Assembly: GCA_032629725.1 (NCBI GenBank)
Contig: JAFEVB010000009.1
Span: 191,001 to 255,000 of the forward strand
Length of the DNA stretch: 64,000 nt
From: Gremmenia infestans
Taxonomy: Eukaryota > Ascomycota > Leotiomycetes > Helotiales > Hamatocanthoscyphaceae
Direction: 5' to 3'
Part shown: positions 1 through 11,630 of the stretch, one piece after another
How positions within the stretch are numbered: position 1 is the first letter of the stretch
Layout: every line of letters begins with the position of its first letter
Made by a program: the position numbers and the translations under genes
The notes under the pieces: generated by a model
What the model was told of the DNA's origin: nothing
Databases searched by the model: none
What the model saw: the letters and a program-made list of their open reading frames with translations, nothing else

Positions 1-1334
1 GCCGTTTCGTCGTATTTCTCCGATCACCTCATACCCTCGTGCAATTTGAAGCTGCCTGGGCTCTTACAAACATTGCTTCAGGTTCGGCGCAACAAACGCA
101 GGTTGTTATCGAGGCTGGTGCTGTCCCAATATTCGTTGAGCTGTTAGGCAGTCACGAACCTGATGTTAGAGAGCAAGCTGTTTGGGCTCTAGGAAACATT
201 GCTGGTGACAGTCCATCATGCCGGGATTACGTTCTGAGCTGCGGTGCTCTCAAGCCACTTTTGAACCTTCTGGGCGACAGCCGCAAGCTGAGCATGCTCC
301 GCAATGCCACCTGGACTCTTAGCAACTTCTGCCGTGGCAAAACCCCACAGCCAGATTGGAACACCGTAAGTACTCTCTCCCTTCCATTTCCCATCTAAAG
401 CTTACAAGTCCAGCAGATCTTGCCTGCCCTACCAGTTTTAGCAAAGCTCGTGTACTCCTTGGACGATGAGGTTTTGATTGATGCTTGCTGGGCTATCTCG
501 TATCTTTCCGATGGGGCCAATGATAAGATCCAGGCCGTTATCGAAGCCGGTATCCCTCGCCGTCTCGTAGAGCTCCTCATGCATGCTTCTACCTCTGTCC
601 AGACCCCTGCACTCCGATCAGTTGGCAACATTGTGACAGGTGATGACGTCCAGACTCAAGTCATCATTAACAATGGTGCTCTTCCAGCTCTGCTCTCGCT
701 TTTGAGCTCTGGAAAAGACGGAATTCGCAAGGAAGCTTGCTGGACTATCTCCAACATTACCGCCGGTAACTCCACTCAGATCCAAGCTGTGATCGATGCC
801 AACATCATCCCACCTTTGATTCACCTGCTTTCCAACGGTGACCTGAAGACCCGCAAAGAGGCTTGCTGGGCCATCTCGAACGCTACTTCAGGTGGACTTC
901 AAAAACCTGAGCAGATTCGATATCTTGTTAACCAGGGTTGCATCAAGCCACTGTGTGACCTGCTTGCTTGCCCGGATAACAAAATCATTCAGGTTGCCCT
1001 CGATGGTCTTGAGAATATCTTGAAGGTCGGAGAGATGGACAAGGATGCCGCTGGCGAAGGCCAAGAGAGCATCAATAGATACGCCCTTTTCATTGAGGAA
1101 TGCCAAGGCATGGAGAAGATCCACGATTGCCAGACCAATGCCAACGAGGAAATCTACATGAAGGCATACAACATGATCGAAAAGTACTTTTCCGATGAAG
1201 AGGAGGCGACAGATGATGTTCAACAAACCATTGCCGGCGATCAGAGCAGCTTTGGCTTTGGCGCCAACAATGCGGCAGGTGGCGGTGGCTTTAACTTCGC
1301 CAATGCCAACGGCGGCGACTCGATGGATATGTAA
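1..1334 (+). CDS. Importin subunit alpha (karyopherin alpha), 5'-truncated by window edge
   Basis: Adaptor that binds classical nuclear localisation signals in the cytosol and hands cargo to importin beta. About 426 residues are visible; fungal homologues have about 550, so the importin-beta-binding segment and first armadillo repeats lie left of the window. The frame is open from base 3 to 365; an intron at 366-416 (GTAAGT...CAG) joins PDWNT to ILPALPVLAKL with the family spacing. Successive ARM repeats carry the paired Trp/Asn ladder (EAAWALTNIASG, EQAVWALGNIAGD, RNATWTLSNFCRG, DACWAISYLSDG, EACWTISNITAG, EACWAISNATSG), which forms the NLS-binding groove. The C-terminus has the acidic DEEEATDD stretch used for CAS/Cse1 export, then a Gly/Asn-rich tail ending in DSMDM. 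Stop TAA at 1332-1334. The assignment is near certain; a symbol is withheld because naming differs among fungi. Confidence 0.97.
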
Positions 1335-2457
1335 AGCGGCATGTATTTGTCGACATTGTCTGTGCCTGTTTCAGGCCGTTCCATTTATATTTGCACCACA
1401 TACAGCTTTCTAATTCAGATTGATGAACCCCTCACCAATTCAGCGGCCCCATATCATGCACGACCACCCCCGAAGACCTTCAACACGACATACACGCCCT
1501 ACGAAAAGCACAACCCCTGCGAAAGAAATGCCTTCCACTTCCCGAATGTGACCAACGACTCGCGAAAGATTCACCGTCATGTATTTTCTTTGTTCTACCA
1601 CCCCCGGCACATTCCCAGGCGTTTTATTGCGACATATTATGGATCGAGACATGGTAGCTTTAAAGTTCCTGATCTCTGGAGATGAAATATTGAGACTACA
1701 AATAGTAGTTATTATGAGTATGGTCGCTTGAAAGCTCCTACTCCAATGGGGTGAAAGGAGAGATGCATGTGGAGGAGAGGCCATGTGGATAGCGCTCGCT
1801 ATGAAATGAAAAGATGATAAAGCAATCAGTTTTGGCATATGGTTATGTGATGATTTACATGTGATTTATTTTTGCTATAACACTATCTAGAGATTTGTAA
1901 CCACCATTCTTGCTCCAGTATTCGCCCTCCAATGTCGATAATAATGGATCCCTACTCTCCAGCGCTGGAACCAATCTAGGCTTAATATCTGTTGGTTTCT
2001 TATAATTTGAGTCACAGAGCGAATGAGTAGCAGGCGAGTAGGGATGGTTATACTAGCCTTTTTGACCACCTCGCGTAGAAAGGAGTAAGTCAACAAGCAC
2101 AAAACCTTTATAAAACCACTTTTAAACCCATGACCGTTAATGAAAACTTTTTATTTGGATTGTTTGCTAGTAATTCATTTATTTCCCTACAGGATAAGAG
2201 TCGATCATGTCTGGCTGTCAATGTGTGGTGAAGTGAATAGCATGCCAACCGAGATTAGCGCGCCAGCCGGTTTTGGGGGAGCTGGGAGCCTTTTCTACAA
2301 CTCTACAACACTACACCTCTATCACACGTACGATACTCTGGTAGACGATCAGCCCTACTTCTATATTACCCCTGAGTATCTCTCCGCTATTACTTCTTCT
2401 CACAAAAAGCGGGAATACTACATCGATACGAATCCTCAACCCCACAATTCCTTCCCA
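1335..2457. other. Intergenic: importin alpha 3' region and 2EXR gene promoter
   Basis: No convincing gene. Small open frames on both strands lack known motifs or codon-like composition. The frame used by the next gene stays open upstream to 2140, but that extension has no domain-like sequence, so it is treated as leader. Confidence 0.5.
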
Positions 2458-3870
2458 ATGTCGACCCCTGGCGGAACAATGTCCACCTACGATGGAACAA
2501 TGGCCTCTCTACCACAATCCAGCACAGCATCAATCACTACGCTTGCAGCCACAGCATTTACGTTGTTTCCAAGGCTAGCTACTGAGCTCCAAGAGATGAT
2601 CTGGAAGCAAGCACTCCCCGAACGGCGCTTCGTCCACGTGCAGCACACTTCTATTGTGCGCGGGATGATTCACCGATTTTTAGGCGATAATCCTGATGAT
2701 TACCTTTTTAGCAACTCGCCGATTCCGGGGATGCTTCATGCTTGTAGGGAGGCTCGGAGAATTGCTATAGATGCTGGGTGGAGGTTAGAGTTTGGGAAAG
2801 AGGATGAGGAGGAGGTACGCGTAGTGGAGACCACATTGGAAACCACCCTTCAATTCCTATTCCTATTCCTTGAACTTCAGATACCCCAGGCTGGACCTTA
2901 TGATCCAGTTGTCCGGCTTTTGGAAACGTATCGTATATATATCTAACTTGTCTGTCATCGCAGGGTCGTATCTGGTTTAACCCCAAAAGAGATGTGCTAT
3001 ACCTTCCACGACCAGGCAAAAAGGATAGACGTAAGCAGGTACACCTTCTGTATTATTTGACCGATGATCAGTGCCTTTCGATTCGGAGAGTGGTAAGTGA
3101 TGTTTTCTTCTCATTCGTTCCCCACAGAGACCTCTTTTAGCAGCTGCCACAATCTACCAAGAAGAGTATCGATTTCAGAAGCGCCAAGAGTATATGCCAG
3201 CTCTTGGTTGTTGATCCTGAACCTGTACTCTCAAGACTACGTTTAAGAAAGAAAGCTAAGTCTCAATTCTTAACAGGCCGAAGATCTAGGAACAGATTTC
3301 CAAGACAGCAATAACTTCTTCGACAAGTTGCACAACCTCGAGGAGTACTTCATCATAATAGGGCACGAGAGCGAACGTTCGTTGAGCAAGACGAGACACG
3401 GCATTGACATCTGCGTCAATCCAGAGGCTGCGTGGACTCTACCCCAGCATGGATTCTCCCACCAGTGTTGGAACTTCTTCGCCGGAATCAAGAATCGTTT
3501 TTCTAGCAGCGCTGCGCCATCTGGTCACCAGAGCTCTGGTGGACGTCTCGGACCCACGGAGTGGACGTTCCTGAAAGGAGATTTTTCGGAAAATAGGTAC
3601 TATCATAGCCGGGGCTTTATGTTTATACGCCCTGATTATTCACCTGATAGGAAGGTATCTGATATCTGGTTCGGAGGTCAAGAGGTGAGGATGCAGAATG
3701 GCGTACAATCGATGTTTCGCCAACATGGGACGACAAGGTTGTGTCCGGAGTTCAGAATTGGGATCTTGGTGCCAGATAGTAGAGTTCCGATGGTGTTGAA
3801 GGCGCGGGAAGAGCACTGGGCTTCTTTACAAAAGGAAGCTTGTGATTCCAAATTAAACTCCTGTGTATAA
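2458..3870 (+). CDS. 2EXR-domain protein, copy A
   Basis: Member of the fungal 2EXR family, whose hallmark near the N-terminus is F-P-x-L-x-x-E-L-x-x-x-I-W; here TLFPRLATELQEMIWKQALP, followed by GMLHACREARRIA. Biochemical function of the family is unknown. Proposed exons: 2458-2814, 2964-3092, 3144-3224 and 3277-3870 (386 residues). The first two junctions are firm: GTACGC...CAG leads into GRIWFNPKRDVLYLP. The third and fourth are a phase-consistent guess, because the stretch 3225-3276 must be removed to keep the frame; the acceptors at 3140 and 3143 are interchangeable without changing frame. The ATG at 2458 opens a Ser/Thr-rich leader. It lies convergent with, and is related to, the gene at 4786-5842, so the pair probably arose by local duplication. 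Confidence 0.75.
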
Positions 3871-4785
3871 ACGCGGCAGTACTGTTTGTCAATGGAATAA
3901 GAAATTACAACTATCTACCTGCCCCGTACTACAAATTCCCATCCCTTCCCCACATGCCTTGTTCCAATCGCATGTTTTCGTTCCATTTTGCGGGCCTGTA
4001 AGGCTTCTTGCTTGATGCATATGCCGGTTGAAAGCCCATGTAACCCCCTGTAAATCTCTCATGCATTCATCGTATTTTCATATATAGTAGTATATTATTC
4101 TCTTAGTATATACTACACCAACCAGATCTCATTCTTCCGCCTCAAAACCTATATTATATATAGTAATTGCTGACCCAGATTGTACAGTAGCGGCCTGCCG
4201 TGTCTTAGAAAACGGTCCTTAGCCTTTATATCAGCTAGCCTATTCCTCCGTACTTCTCTCTCCTCTTTACTAAAATACCTCTATTAAACGTCAGGCGTGA
4301 GAAATTTATAAGCGCGTCTGCAAGGATTACATTAATCTGAAGCGAAGGATATACCGTCTAGGAAATACTATACGGAGTTCACCTTTACTTATAACTTGTA
4401 ATGCAATTTGGACGTTCCTCATTGACAATGACCCATGTGCGCCTGCTAACCAAGTCTACTTCTTTATCAGCCTCACATATTGACAGCGCATGTAGCGATT
4501 TAGGATACGAGGCGATCATACTGATCGAAGTGTTTGGCTTAAGCAATGATTCACGTTATGAACTTAGAAAGTTTCTGGAAGGTAGAAGAAGTGTTTATTC
4601 ATAGATTGAGGAGCATGATGGGAGCGGTTGAATGGGGTAGATTGGTAGAAAGAAGGAAGATTTAGGGTCGAGTTAAAGAGCCATGGTGGTGTTCCTTGGA
4701 GGATGATTATCTCGTGTTTGATGGGTATGATTTCAAACGCCGGTTGGCCAGAAAGAATATCCTTGTCACTAACTGCGGCCAGGGG
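3871..4785. other. AT-rich intergenic stretch between convergent 2EXR genes
   Basis: No gene seen. From about 4070 to 4400 the sequence becomes very rich in TA-containing words (repeated TATATA and TAGTATATTA-like words), and no long frame survives. This resembles a decayed, mutation-worn repeat, but I could not identify its parent element. Confidence 0.4.
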
Positions 4786-5842
4786 TCACCGTCCTGACTC
4801 GCTGAATTTTCTCCTGTACTCCGCTCTTTGCCTCATCACAGCCTGCACATCACTCTCCAGCACCATCTGCTTCATTCCCAGGTTTGGGATAGTGACATGT
4901 CTACCCTCAACTTCTTGTGCAGTCAATTCGTGATATACCCGAGTGATTGATCGGACCATGTCCCCAAAACCAGGCACCCTTCTAGCATCCCGCATAAGTT
5001 CAAAGATATCTCCGTCAATAAGACAGTGCCAATCAATATCATCAGCCTGATTGATATCCATCAAAGTCCATGGGTTATCCCGTTGCTGTCTCAGTTCTTT
5101 TTTCTTTGGATAGGAAACATCTCTTCCCCAATGCTGCACAATGACGATAAACTCTTCGAGCTCCGCAAAACACTTGATGGGGAGAACCCGCACGATATCC
5201 TTCACTACGTCTAGACGCGATCGGAGTGCAAGTCTCTTGATCTTCTGCTGCGGCCCAATGAACGTATCCAAGTCGTATATGAAACGCTCAGTATCAACGT
5301 CAGATCCGGGCGATCTGTATCTCAACTGTCCAGATGGAAGGTAAAGGATGTCCCGGTTGAAATTGAACCAGAAACGGCCATTTTCTCCAGCCTCGTCTTT
5401 GCCAAATGCAAGCACAAAGCCCATTTCCTGTGCAATGCGGCGGGACTCAGCGCAAGTGTGTAGTAGAGCAGGGATAGGCGTCTTGCTGTGGAAGTGTTTC
5501 CCTAGCCTCTGTTCCGTGGCGCTTCGGGTAGCATGCAGGCGGTCCAGGCACGTCGTGCGGTCTTCTACCATGACAAGTCTCTGCTGTGGGAGTGCTTCTT
5601 TCCACTGCAGGTTCTTGGGTCAGCAAGATGGAGAAAAGTTGGGAATCTCAAATCCTCAGCCGTGTAGCAGAAGCTTCTGAGTTCTCGGGTTTGCAAAACA
5701 TCGGATAAGGTTGTGCGGAGGAGTGACTTACAATCATTTCTCGGAGTTCTAGAACAAGCTTCGGGAATAGGGTGAATAGAGGATCTGCCATCATTCTTGC
5801 CGGAGCGTTGGTTGATAATGTGTTTGAGGGTATGGAAGTCAT
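4786..5842 (-). CDS. 2EXR-domain protein, copy B
   Basis: Second 2EXR-family gene. Exon 1 is 5842-5732 and exon 2 is 5604-4786, giving 309 residues. The donor GTAAGT follows ...LVLELREMI and the acceptor CTGCAG precedes WKEALPQQRLV, so the diagnostic FPKLVLELREMIW motif is rebuilt only after splicing, with phase 0 on both sides. Downstream are the conserved ALLHTCAESRRIA block, the NGRFWFNFNRDILYLP block and the hydrophobic IKRLALRSRLD segment. The equivalent segments of copy A can be aligned by eye (HACREARRIA, GRIWFNPKRDVLYLP). The ATG at 5842 is preferred over the in-frame upstream ATG at 5911 because it leaves an N-terminus of similar length to copy A. Function unknown. Confidence 0.85.
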
Positions 5843-6273
5843 GATTTGGTTTGGTGTGGTGGGCTTGCAGTAGACGCTGCTGGCTCTGGCGTGAAAGTTT
5901 GGTTGGTTCAATTTGAGGTTGAAGATACTTGTTGCCGTCAGGATGATGAATTCTGGCTCGTCGTCGAGGTGGTCCCTTTATATCACCGACCACACACTCT
6001 GATTCACTCATCTGATTCATGTAAGCACTATTGAAATTTCATTACTCACCTATCATTAGCCAGCCTATGTCTATTGCGTGTTACATCGTTTAGTGCGTTT
6101 ATTGCAAGTACTTCAAAGCTTTCACAACTGACCTGCGACTCGTTTTGCTGGCACAGCAATTCCACTTAGTTAACACAGAATATTACCACGCCACTTGACC
6201 GTGGCTCCCCAGGAACTTGCAGCCGGGGGATAAGGAGTAGAGCATATTTGATTTATAAGGTAATCTGCGAGAA
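5843..6273. other. Intergenic between 2EXR copy B and the oxygenase
   Basis: Holds the 5' region of the minus-strand 2EXR gene and the 3' end of the minus-strand oxygenase. No gene or structured element recognised. Confidence 0.5.
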
Positions 6274-7639
6274 TCAGGCAGCCGCAACCTTCTCGCCGAC
6301 CTCCCCCTCACCATCTCTATACATCCCCAAATACGTAGCCTTTAACCTCCCCATCAAATGCTCATCTGCCGTCATAGCTTTCACAAACTCGCCCTCACCA
6401 CCTCCTTCCTTCCGCAGCGACTTTACTATATCACTCGGCACAGCCTCCAACACCGTACTCCCCACCGGATGTCCAAAATAAGCAATACTATACCTATCCT
6501 CACCACCTTCTCTCCCCTCCTTCGGAAACACCACTCTATGCACCGTACTCTTAAACAGCCCATTCGTCCAATGACTCAGCAAATCGCCTATATTAACAAG
6601 AATAGGTGGACTAGGGTCTGATTGCGTTGAAGGAGGGGTGACGGGCACGGGCGTCCATGCTGCAGTGGCGCCGAAATCGCGGTTCGTGGGTTGAGAATCT
6701 GGGGGGATGATTTCGAGGCCCGGTTGACCTGGACGCTGGAAGAGGAGCGTGATGGAACCGTAGTCTGAGTGGGCACCGGCGCGGATGTCGACTTCGGGTT
6801 TGAAGTCTGAGGAGGGAGAAATGGAGGGGTAGTGGAGAAGGCGCAAAGTGCATCCAGATGGGCCGCCGACGTGGCGGGACGAGAACCAGGTCGAGCCGCC
6901 GGCTGAGGGATCGATCTGGTATATGTTCAGAAATGGAGAGGGTATTTGGGAGGCGGAGGAGGAGAGGGAGAGAGTACCTGGAGGCCGATTGCGAAGAGGG
7001 TTAGGATTTTCATCATCATGGCATGACAGTATTTCTGGAATGCGTCGAGGTCGGCTTCATTATCTACAAACGCGGGAGGTAATGGTTGTTGTGCTTTGCC
7101 TTGAACAAACTCTCCAAGGTTCATAGCTCTTGAAATATCTGTTAGAACAATACAGAGACTTGAGGATTCCTTGTCTCACTCTTTGAAATCTCCGACCTTG
7201 AAGTGAAGTCAGCTTTGCATGTGATATGCGAAGGAATGAAATACCCTTTGACTCGCAGGATCTAACGTCTCTGAATGCATCCCTGACCATCCTCGATTCT
7301 TGAGCACATTAGCTGATGATAAGCGTTATGAAATGCAGCAGAACAGTACATTTTCTGTGATCTTGCATGGTTCCTTTTCCTCAATTGGAGAGGAGAAGAA
7401 TTTCTTTGACTGGGAATTAAAGTTAGTATGACCAAAGCTTATTAGGGTTTTATGATAGCACATACCAGACTAAATGTATTATCTATTGCCTCCACAGGAA
7501 TGTCTTTCCCTTGATTCTTGATATAAACAAATCCATATGTTGTAGCAGCGTCGACGAGTTGCTTGGCTACTTCGGCTTCTGGTGTTGTGCCTGAGATGTC
7601 AATAACTGGAATCTGGCCGGCACTACTATTGGTAGTCAT
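6274..7639 (-). CDS. 2-oxoglutarate/Fe(II)-dependent oxygenase (isopenicillin-N-synthase-like fold)
   Basis: Six exons reconstruct a 365-residue enzyme: 7639-7466, 7409-7350, 7298-7245, 7196-7180, 7128-6978 and 6915-6274; all phases agree. The N-terminus IPVIDISG and the block NRGWSGMHSETLDP are typical of this family (DIOX_N plus 2OG-FeII_Oxy domains). The iron site is visible: His201 and Asp203 in GAHSDYGSITLLFQ and His278 in STVHRVV; the 2-oxoglutarate-binding R-x-S is Arg293-Ser295 in RYSIAYF. Such cytosolic enzymes hydroxylate, desaturate or cyclise small molecules; the substrate cannot be told. One exon is only 17 nt long (7196-7180), coding VGDFK plus part of Glu. Divergent from MKT1, so no biosynthetic cluster is evident. 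Confidence 0.92.
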
Positions 7640-8229
7640 GATTGAAGGTGAGATATAAAGTCAATGTTTGCAAAGCGAAGGAAAGGGGGGTAAAATGGCT
7701 CGATAAAGAATGATAAGAAGCCGCTCACGTGATTACAGCCGCGGACGTTGCCAAGACCACACTAAGCCCTATCGGAGCTGTCCCCTGGATTTCCGTTTAG
7801 ACGATCTTTAAACATCCATCTTCGTACGATGCTACAGCCAACAAACGCGAACTTATCACTTCCGCCTTTTTCTCTCTCTCCCATTTACACCGCGCATACT
7901 TCTACTTCCACTTCTTCCCATTGCCAGAAACAAACATAGCCAAAACCATAGCCATTTACTCTCGAATACTGCTTCAGATCTAATACCCCACCACATTGCT
8001 CAAGCCGAACACACCCACCCACCCACCTTGCTTCAGTTGCGACTTCCCTCGCTGTAAGAATAAAGCTTTGCGACGCAACACCATACACCACCTTCCCTCC
8101 TTCCCTCGATAGCCCGACACGACCGCAATTGGAAACTGCGACGAACTCAAGCTCGAAGCTTTTGGAAAGCGCTTCTCTGATTTACATACTAAAGAGCCCT
8201 TGGGTACTTCCACAATAGCTCTGCCCGCC
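7640..8229. promoter_or_regulatory. Divergent promoter region, oxygenase / MKT1
   Basis: 590 bp separate the two divergent start codons. The part next to MKT1 is C/T-rich on the plus strand (about 7850-8110), as is common for leaders of constitutive fungal genes. No defined binding site was identified. Confidence 0.45.
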
Positions 8230-11015
8230 ATGCCTCGTAAGTCCTCATTCATACTTCACTCACCCATCCCACTCCAATCCACCTCTGCCATCCTGTTACT
8301 GCGACACCATGGATGACCCATACTTCGACTCTATGGAGATATTCTCGCCCGATAGTGTCTATTATACCCCTGAGCTATTCCCGTTCACCCCGCAGATCCA
8401 GCAATTATTTCCCAGTCAATACCCCCAAACGGTCCTTCAGAGTCCCGGCGGCTCTGTTGGCTATGTTCCCCAGTACGAGCATGATGATTCCAATGATTGG
8501 GAATATGCGGCTTCTGGGGCATTCTCACCCAACACGACTGTCCTATCTGCTACTACAGACGAGACTTATTACGACCAGAGAGATACTGACCAGAGAACCA
8601 AACCAGCACGCAATGGCGATCCCTATATTCTTGAGCGCAAGGTGTAAGTATATCACTACCCTGTCACGTCTGCCAGCTCTTCTAACCGTGTTTCTAGGAA
8701 GATGGAGATTGCTGATTTAAAGAACTCTGTTATTGGGGTCGATGCCACTGCCTACCTACAACAAATGATCATCGGGTCTGCCAACGAACCACTCCTTGCC
8801 GCGCTCGGTGGAGATCCTTTGACCTTGAAGCAACAAATTGGTGAGGAATTAGATCGGTGGAAGAGCAATAATATGACACCCGTCTTTGTGTTCGATGGGC
8901 AATCAAATGTTGGAAAGAACGAAGTCGCATTGCGCAAGGCGAAGCAAGGACTTGACCAGACATCAAGGGCGTGGAAATATTATGGCGACACTCACCCTGA
9001 AATTGCTGTTCAAACATTCGGGGCTTCTGGTAAGGTTTGCCCAATGCTTCTTGGATCATGGTTGCTAATATCTGGTAGGCGCGATACGAGCTCAAGAGCT
9101 GTACAAGATACTCCAGGATGTACTCCTTGAGCGGAATCTAGACTTCAAGATCGCTCCATTCAGTGCTTGCGCTCAGGTGAGACGCTTGTGATGTGTGTAG
9201 TGTGATCCATGCCTAATGTTCTCTAGCTTGCATACCTACTCTCCCTTGAGACTCACTACATCGACGCTATCATGGGCTCGCAAGAGCTACTGCTCTATGA
9301 TATCCATGATGCGGTTATATTCCCACCTTCAGGCGATGACTGGGATGACAAACTCGTCTATGGGGTTCTGAAATCCGACATTCTGGAACACTTGAAAGTC
9401 ACACCTGAGATGCTTGCAGACGCTTTGCTGATGGTCGGTACATCGTTTTTGCCCCCATTTCCACCGCTCAAAGACGTCTCAATTATCACTAAACAACCCG
9501 CATCAATCAAAGATGCGGCCAATCTTCTTAGAACGAGTGAGAAGTCCGTCTCGAGCACTTGTAATGCTTTCAGCGATATATTGCAGCAAGAAGATCCCAA
9601 ATGGCTCGACAAGTATCGCAAAGCAAAGATGCTTGTGAAGCATTGTTGCATCGTACACGAGGATGGCAAACTCGAAGTGAAGCATTCAGATGTTCTCACC
9701 GGCGATAACCAGGAATACCTCGGTTTGCGACTGCCGGCCGAATTGTACTACTACCTCTCACAAGCTTTGATTGGACACAGACTTCTGGACCAATTCTTGT
9801 TTTTTGAGACCCTAGTGTTCCCAACTCTCGATGGCGTTTCATCTGATGAGTATCGAAGACTGGTTACCAGGTCATTGGTGCCTTTGAAAGAGATCACAGC
9901 TGCCTTGATCGTGCCTCGACTTCATCGAGTCTTCCAACACAAGACTATCACGCTAAAGTATTGGTTCGACGATAGCGCCCAGCAAACTCTCAATCCTCGC
10001 AGTATGATTCCTATTACAACCGATAAGGCGGATACCTGGGGAGTCAAGGACCCCGATTTGAAGCCACAAGAAACTGCCCTGGGATTGAAGGCTGGCCAAC
10101 TTTCATTCGCAGTTCTTTCCCTGCAGCAAAAGGAGTTCGCTGTCAAGTCTATCCTCAAAGACAAAGGCAGGAACAGTCTCAAATCCAAACCAGAAGTTCT
10201 GTCCAGCGCCTTGTGGCGACTCCTCCATCTTAGGGGCTATGTCAATGATAAGCATGAACTGACTAATTGGGGAAGATCTCTTGCAACGACCCTCAAGGCT
10301 CTTGGTCCCACCATCAAGAAGTACGATGATGTTCACCACGTTGAGGAAGCAGCTTTTCTTGCGTTTGAGCTCCTACAATTCGACAACCTTAACTCTCGCC
10401 ACCGCCGCCCCGATTTGATTGGTGGGCCATTGCGAGGGACAGATGAGGACAAAGAGAAGTGTATTCTTATCGGTCGAACTTCTTGCCTTCTCAAACTTCG
10501 ACATAAGAGTATTGGCTACACTGGCCCTCTGAGCTTAAACCTCCTTGCCTACCATTCAATTATCAAAGCTATTCGTGAGGCCGACAGAGATTTAGTAGAG
10601 GCGGTGATGGCATCTATGTTCCTCAGCGGGCAGGCTTCCCGAACACCGGATCGTAAGGACTGGGCCGACCTAGGTCAAAGGTAGGACATCTTATTCATAC
10701 TGAAATGCTTACCACTAATTTTTTCATAGTCTACCATTCTCAGCCGATGTTGACATCGCCCTTGGCATTGCCGTCAAAACCTACCTCGACGATTTCGTGA
10801 AGCTCGACATTCCAGCCGAGAAGCGAGAGCAAAACAAGCAAGAATATAAGGAGAAGTACCTCCCTAACAGTGTGAACTTTGTGGAGGATCTTGATGTTGC
10901 ATTCAAATTCTTCGATGCAGTTTACGAGGGCGTGAGGACGCTTGGAGACGAAATTGGTGAGGCCGATAAGCAGGCTTGGGACGGTGCAAAGGCGTATCTT
11001 GCGGAGAGAAGATAG
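8230..11015 (+). CDS. MKT1: MKT1-type post-transcriptional regulator (XPG/FEN-like fold)
   Basis: Mkt1 has an inactive FEN1/XPG-like nuclease fold and with Pbp1 modulates mRNA translation and stability. Exons: 8230-8236, 8607-8643, 8698-9029, 9079-9176, 9227-10680 and 10730-11015, 737 residues. The XPG N-region shows VIGVDATAYLQQMI, the middle MTPVFVFDG and APFSACAQLAYLL, the internal region GSQELLLYD and DALLMVGTSFLP, and the C-terminal Mkt1 domain LPFSADVDIALGIAVKTYLDDF. Splice phases from 8607 on are firm. The N-terminus is ambiguous: the 7-nt first exon splices onto CACGCAATGG to give MPPRNGDPYILERKVKME, but an ATG at 8309 reads unspliced into the same frame and adds a 99-residue Tyr/Pro/Gln-rich segment in its place (834 residues). 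The family assignment does not depend on this choice. Confidence 0.9.
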
Positions 11016-11630
11016 AGGAATATTGGGGTTGGGCGGCACTATTAGGCTGGGCTACGCTGCCGTTAGTACTAAGTATATCTATCTATGCAGGTCCGAGGTC
11101 TGGAAAGATCTCATGCACTATGCATATTCCTGAAAGTAAAATGCAGGTGGAGAAGGAATAACATATATAGCCTTAGGTGCTTTTGACACAGAAGCAGAAT
11201 AGATGTCGTCAACCCGAAATGATCCAAAATTTTGATGGTGATTATTTTTATCATTCAAGAGACTTCTAGCAGTGACTGATTGTCTCACTATCCATCCCTT
11301 GTATGAATCACCTCCCCTTTTCCTTCTTTATTCTCTTTCATAGAGGGAGGAGGTAGTTGAGTTTAAGATGTGATACGAGAGAATTTGTAAAGTGAGGTTG
11401 ATATGTGGAGGTGGAAGTGGAGCGGGGACGAGGTGAGGTGTGATGTGAAAAGGAGGATTTGATGTGATTTGATTATGGAGTTTATTTCTATTGTACAAGC
11501 TGCATGGCAGGCAGCTACGCTACTGTATGAGGACTATCGTATTCTGAATCCTAAGTTGCTGTTTAACAGCATAAGCAGCTATCTCCTTTCGGAGTTTTAT
11601 TTATTCCTGGAAGAATTCGCAACCTTCATC
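11016..11630. other. Convergent 3' intergenic region, MKT1 / PUS4
   Basis: No gene seen. Contains both 3' untranslated regions; open frames here show no motif. Confidence 0.5.
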
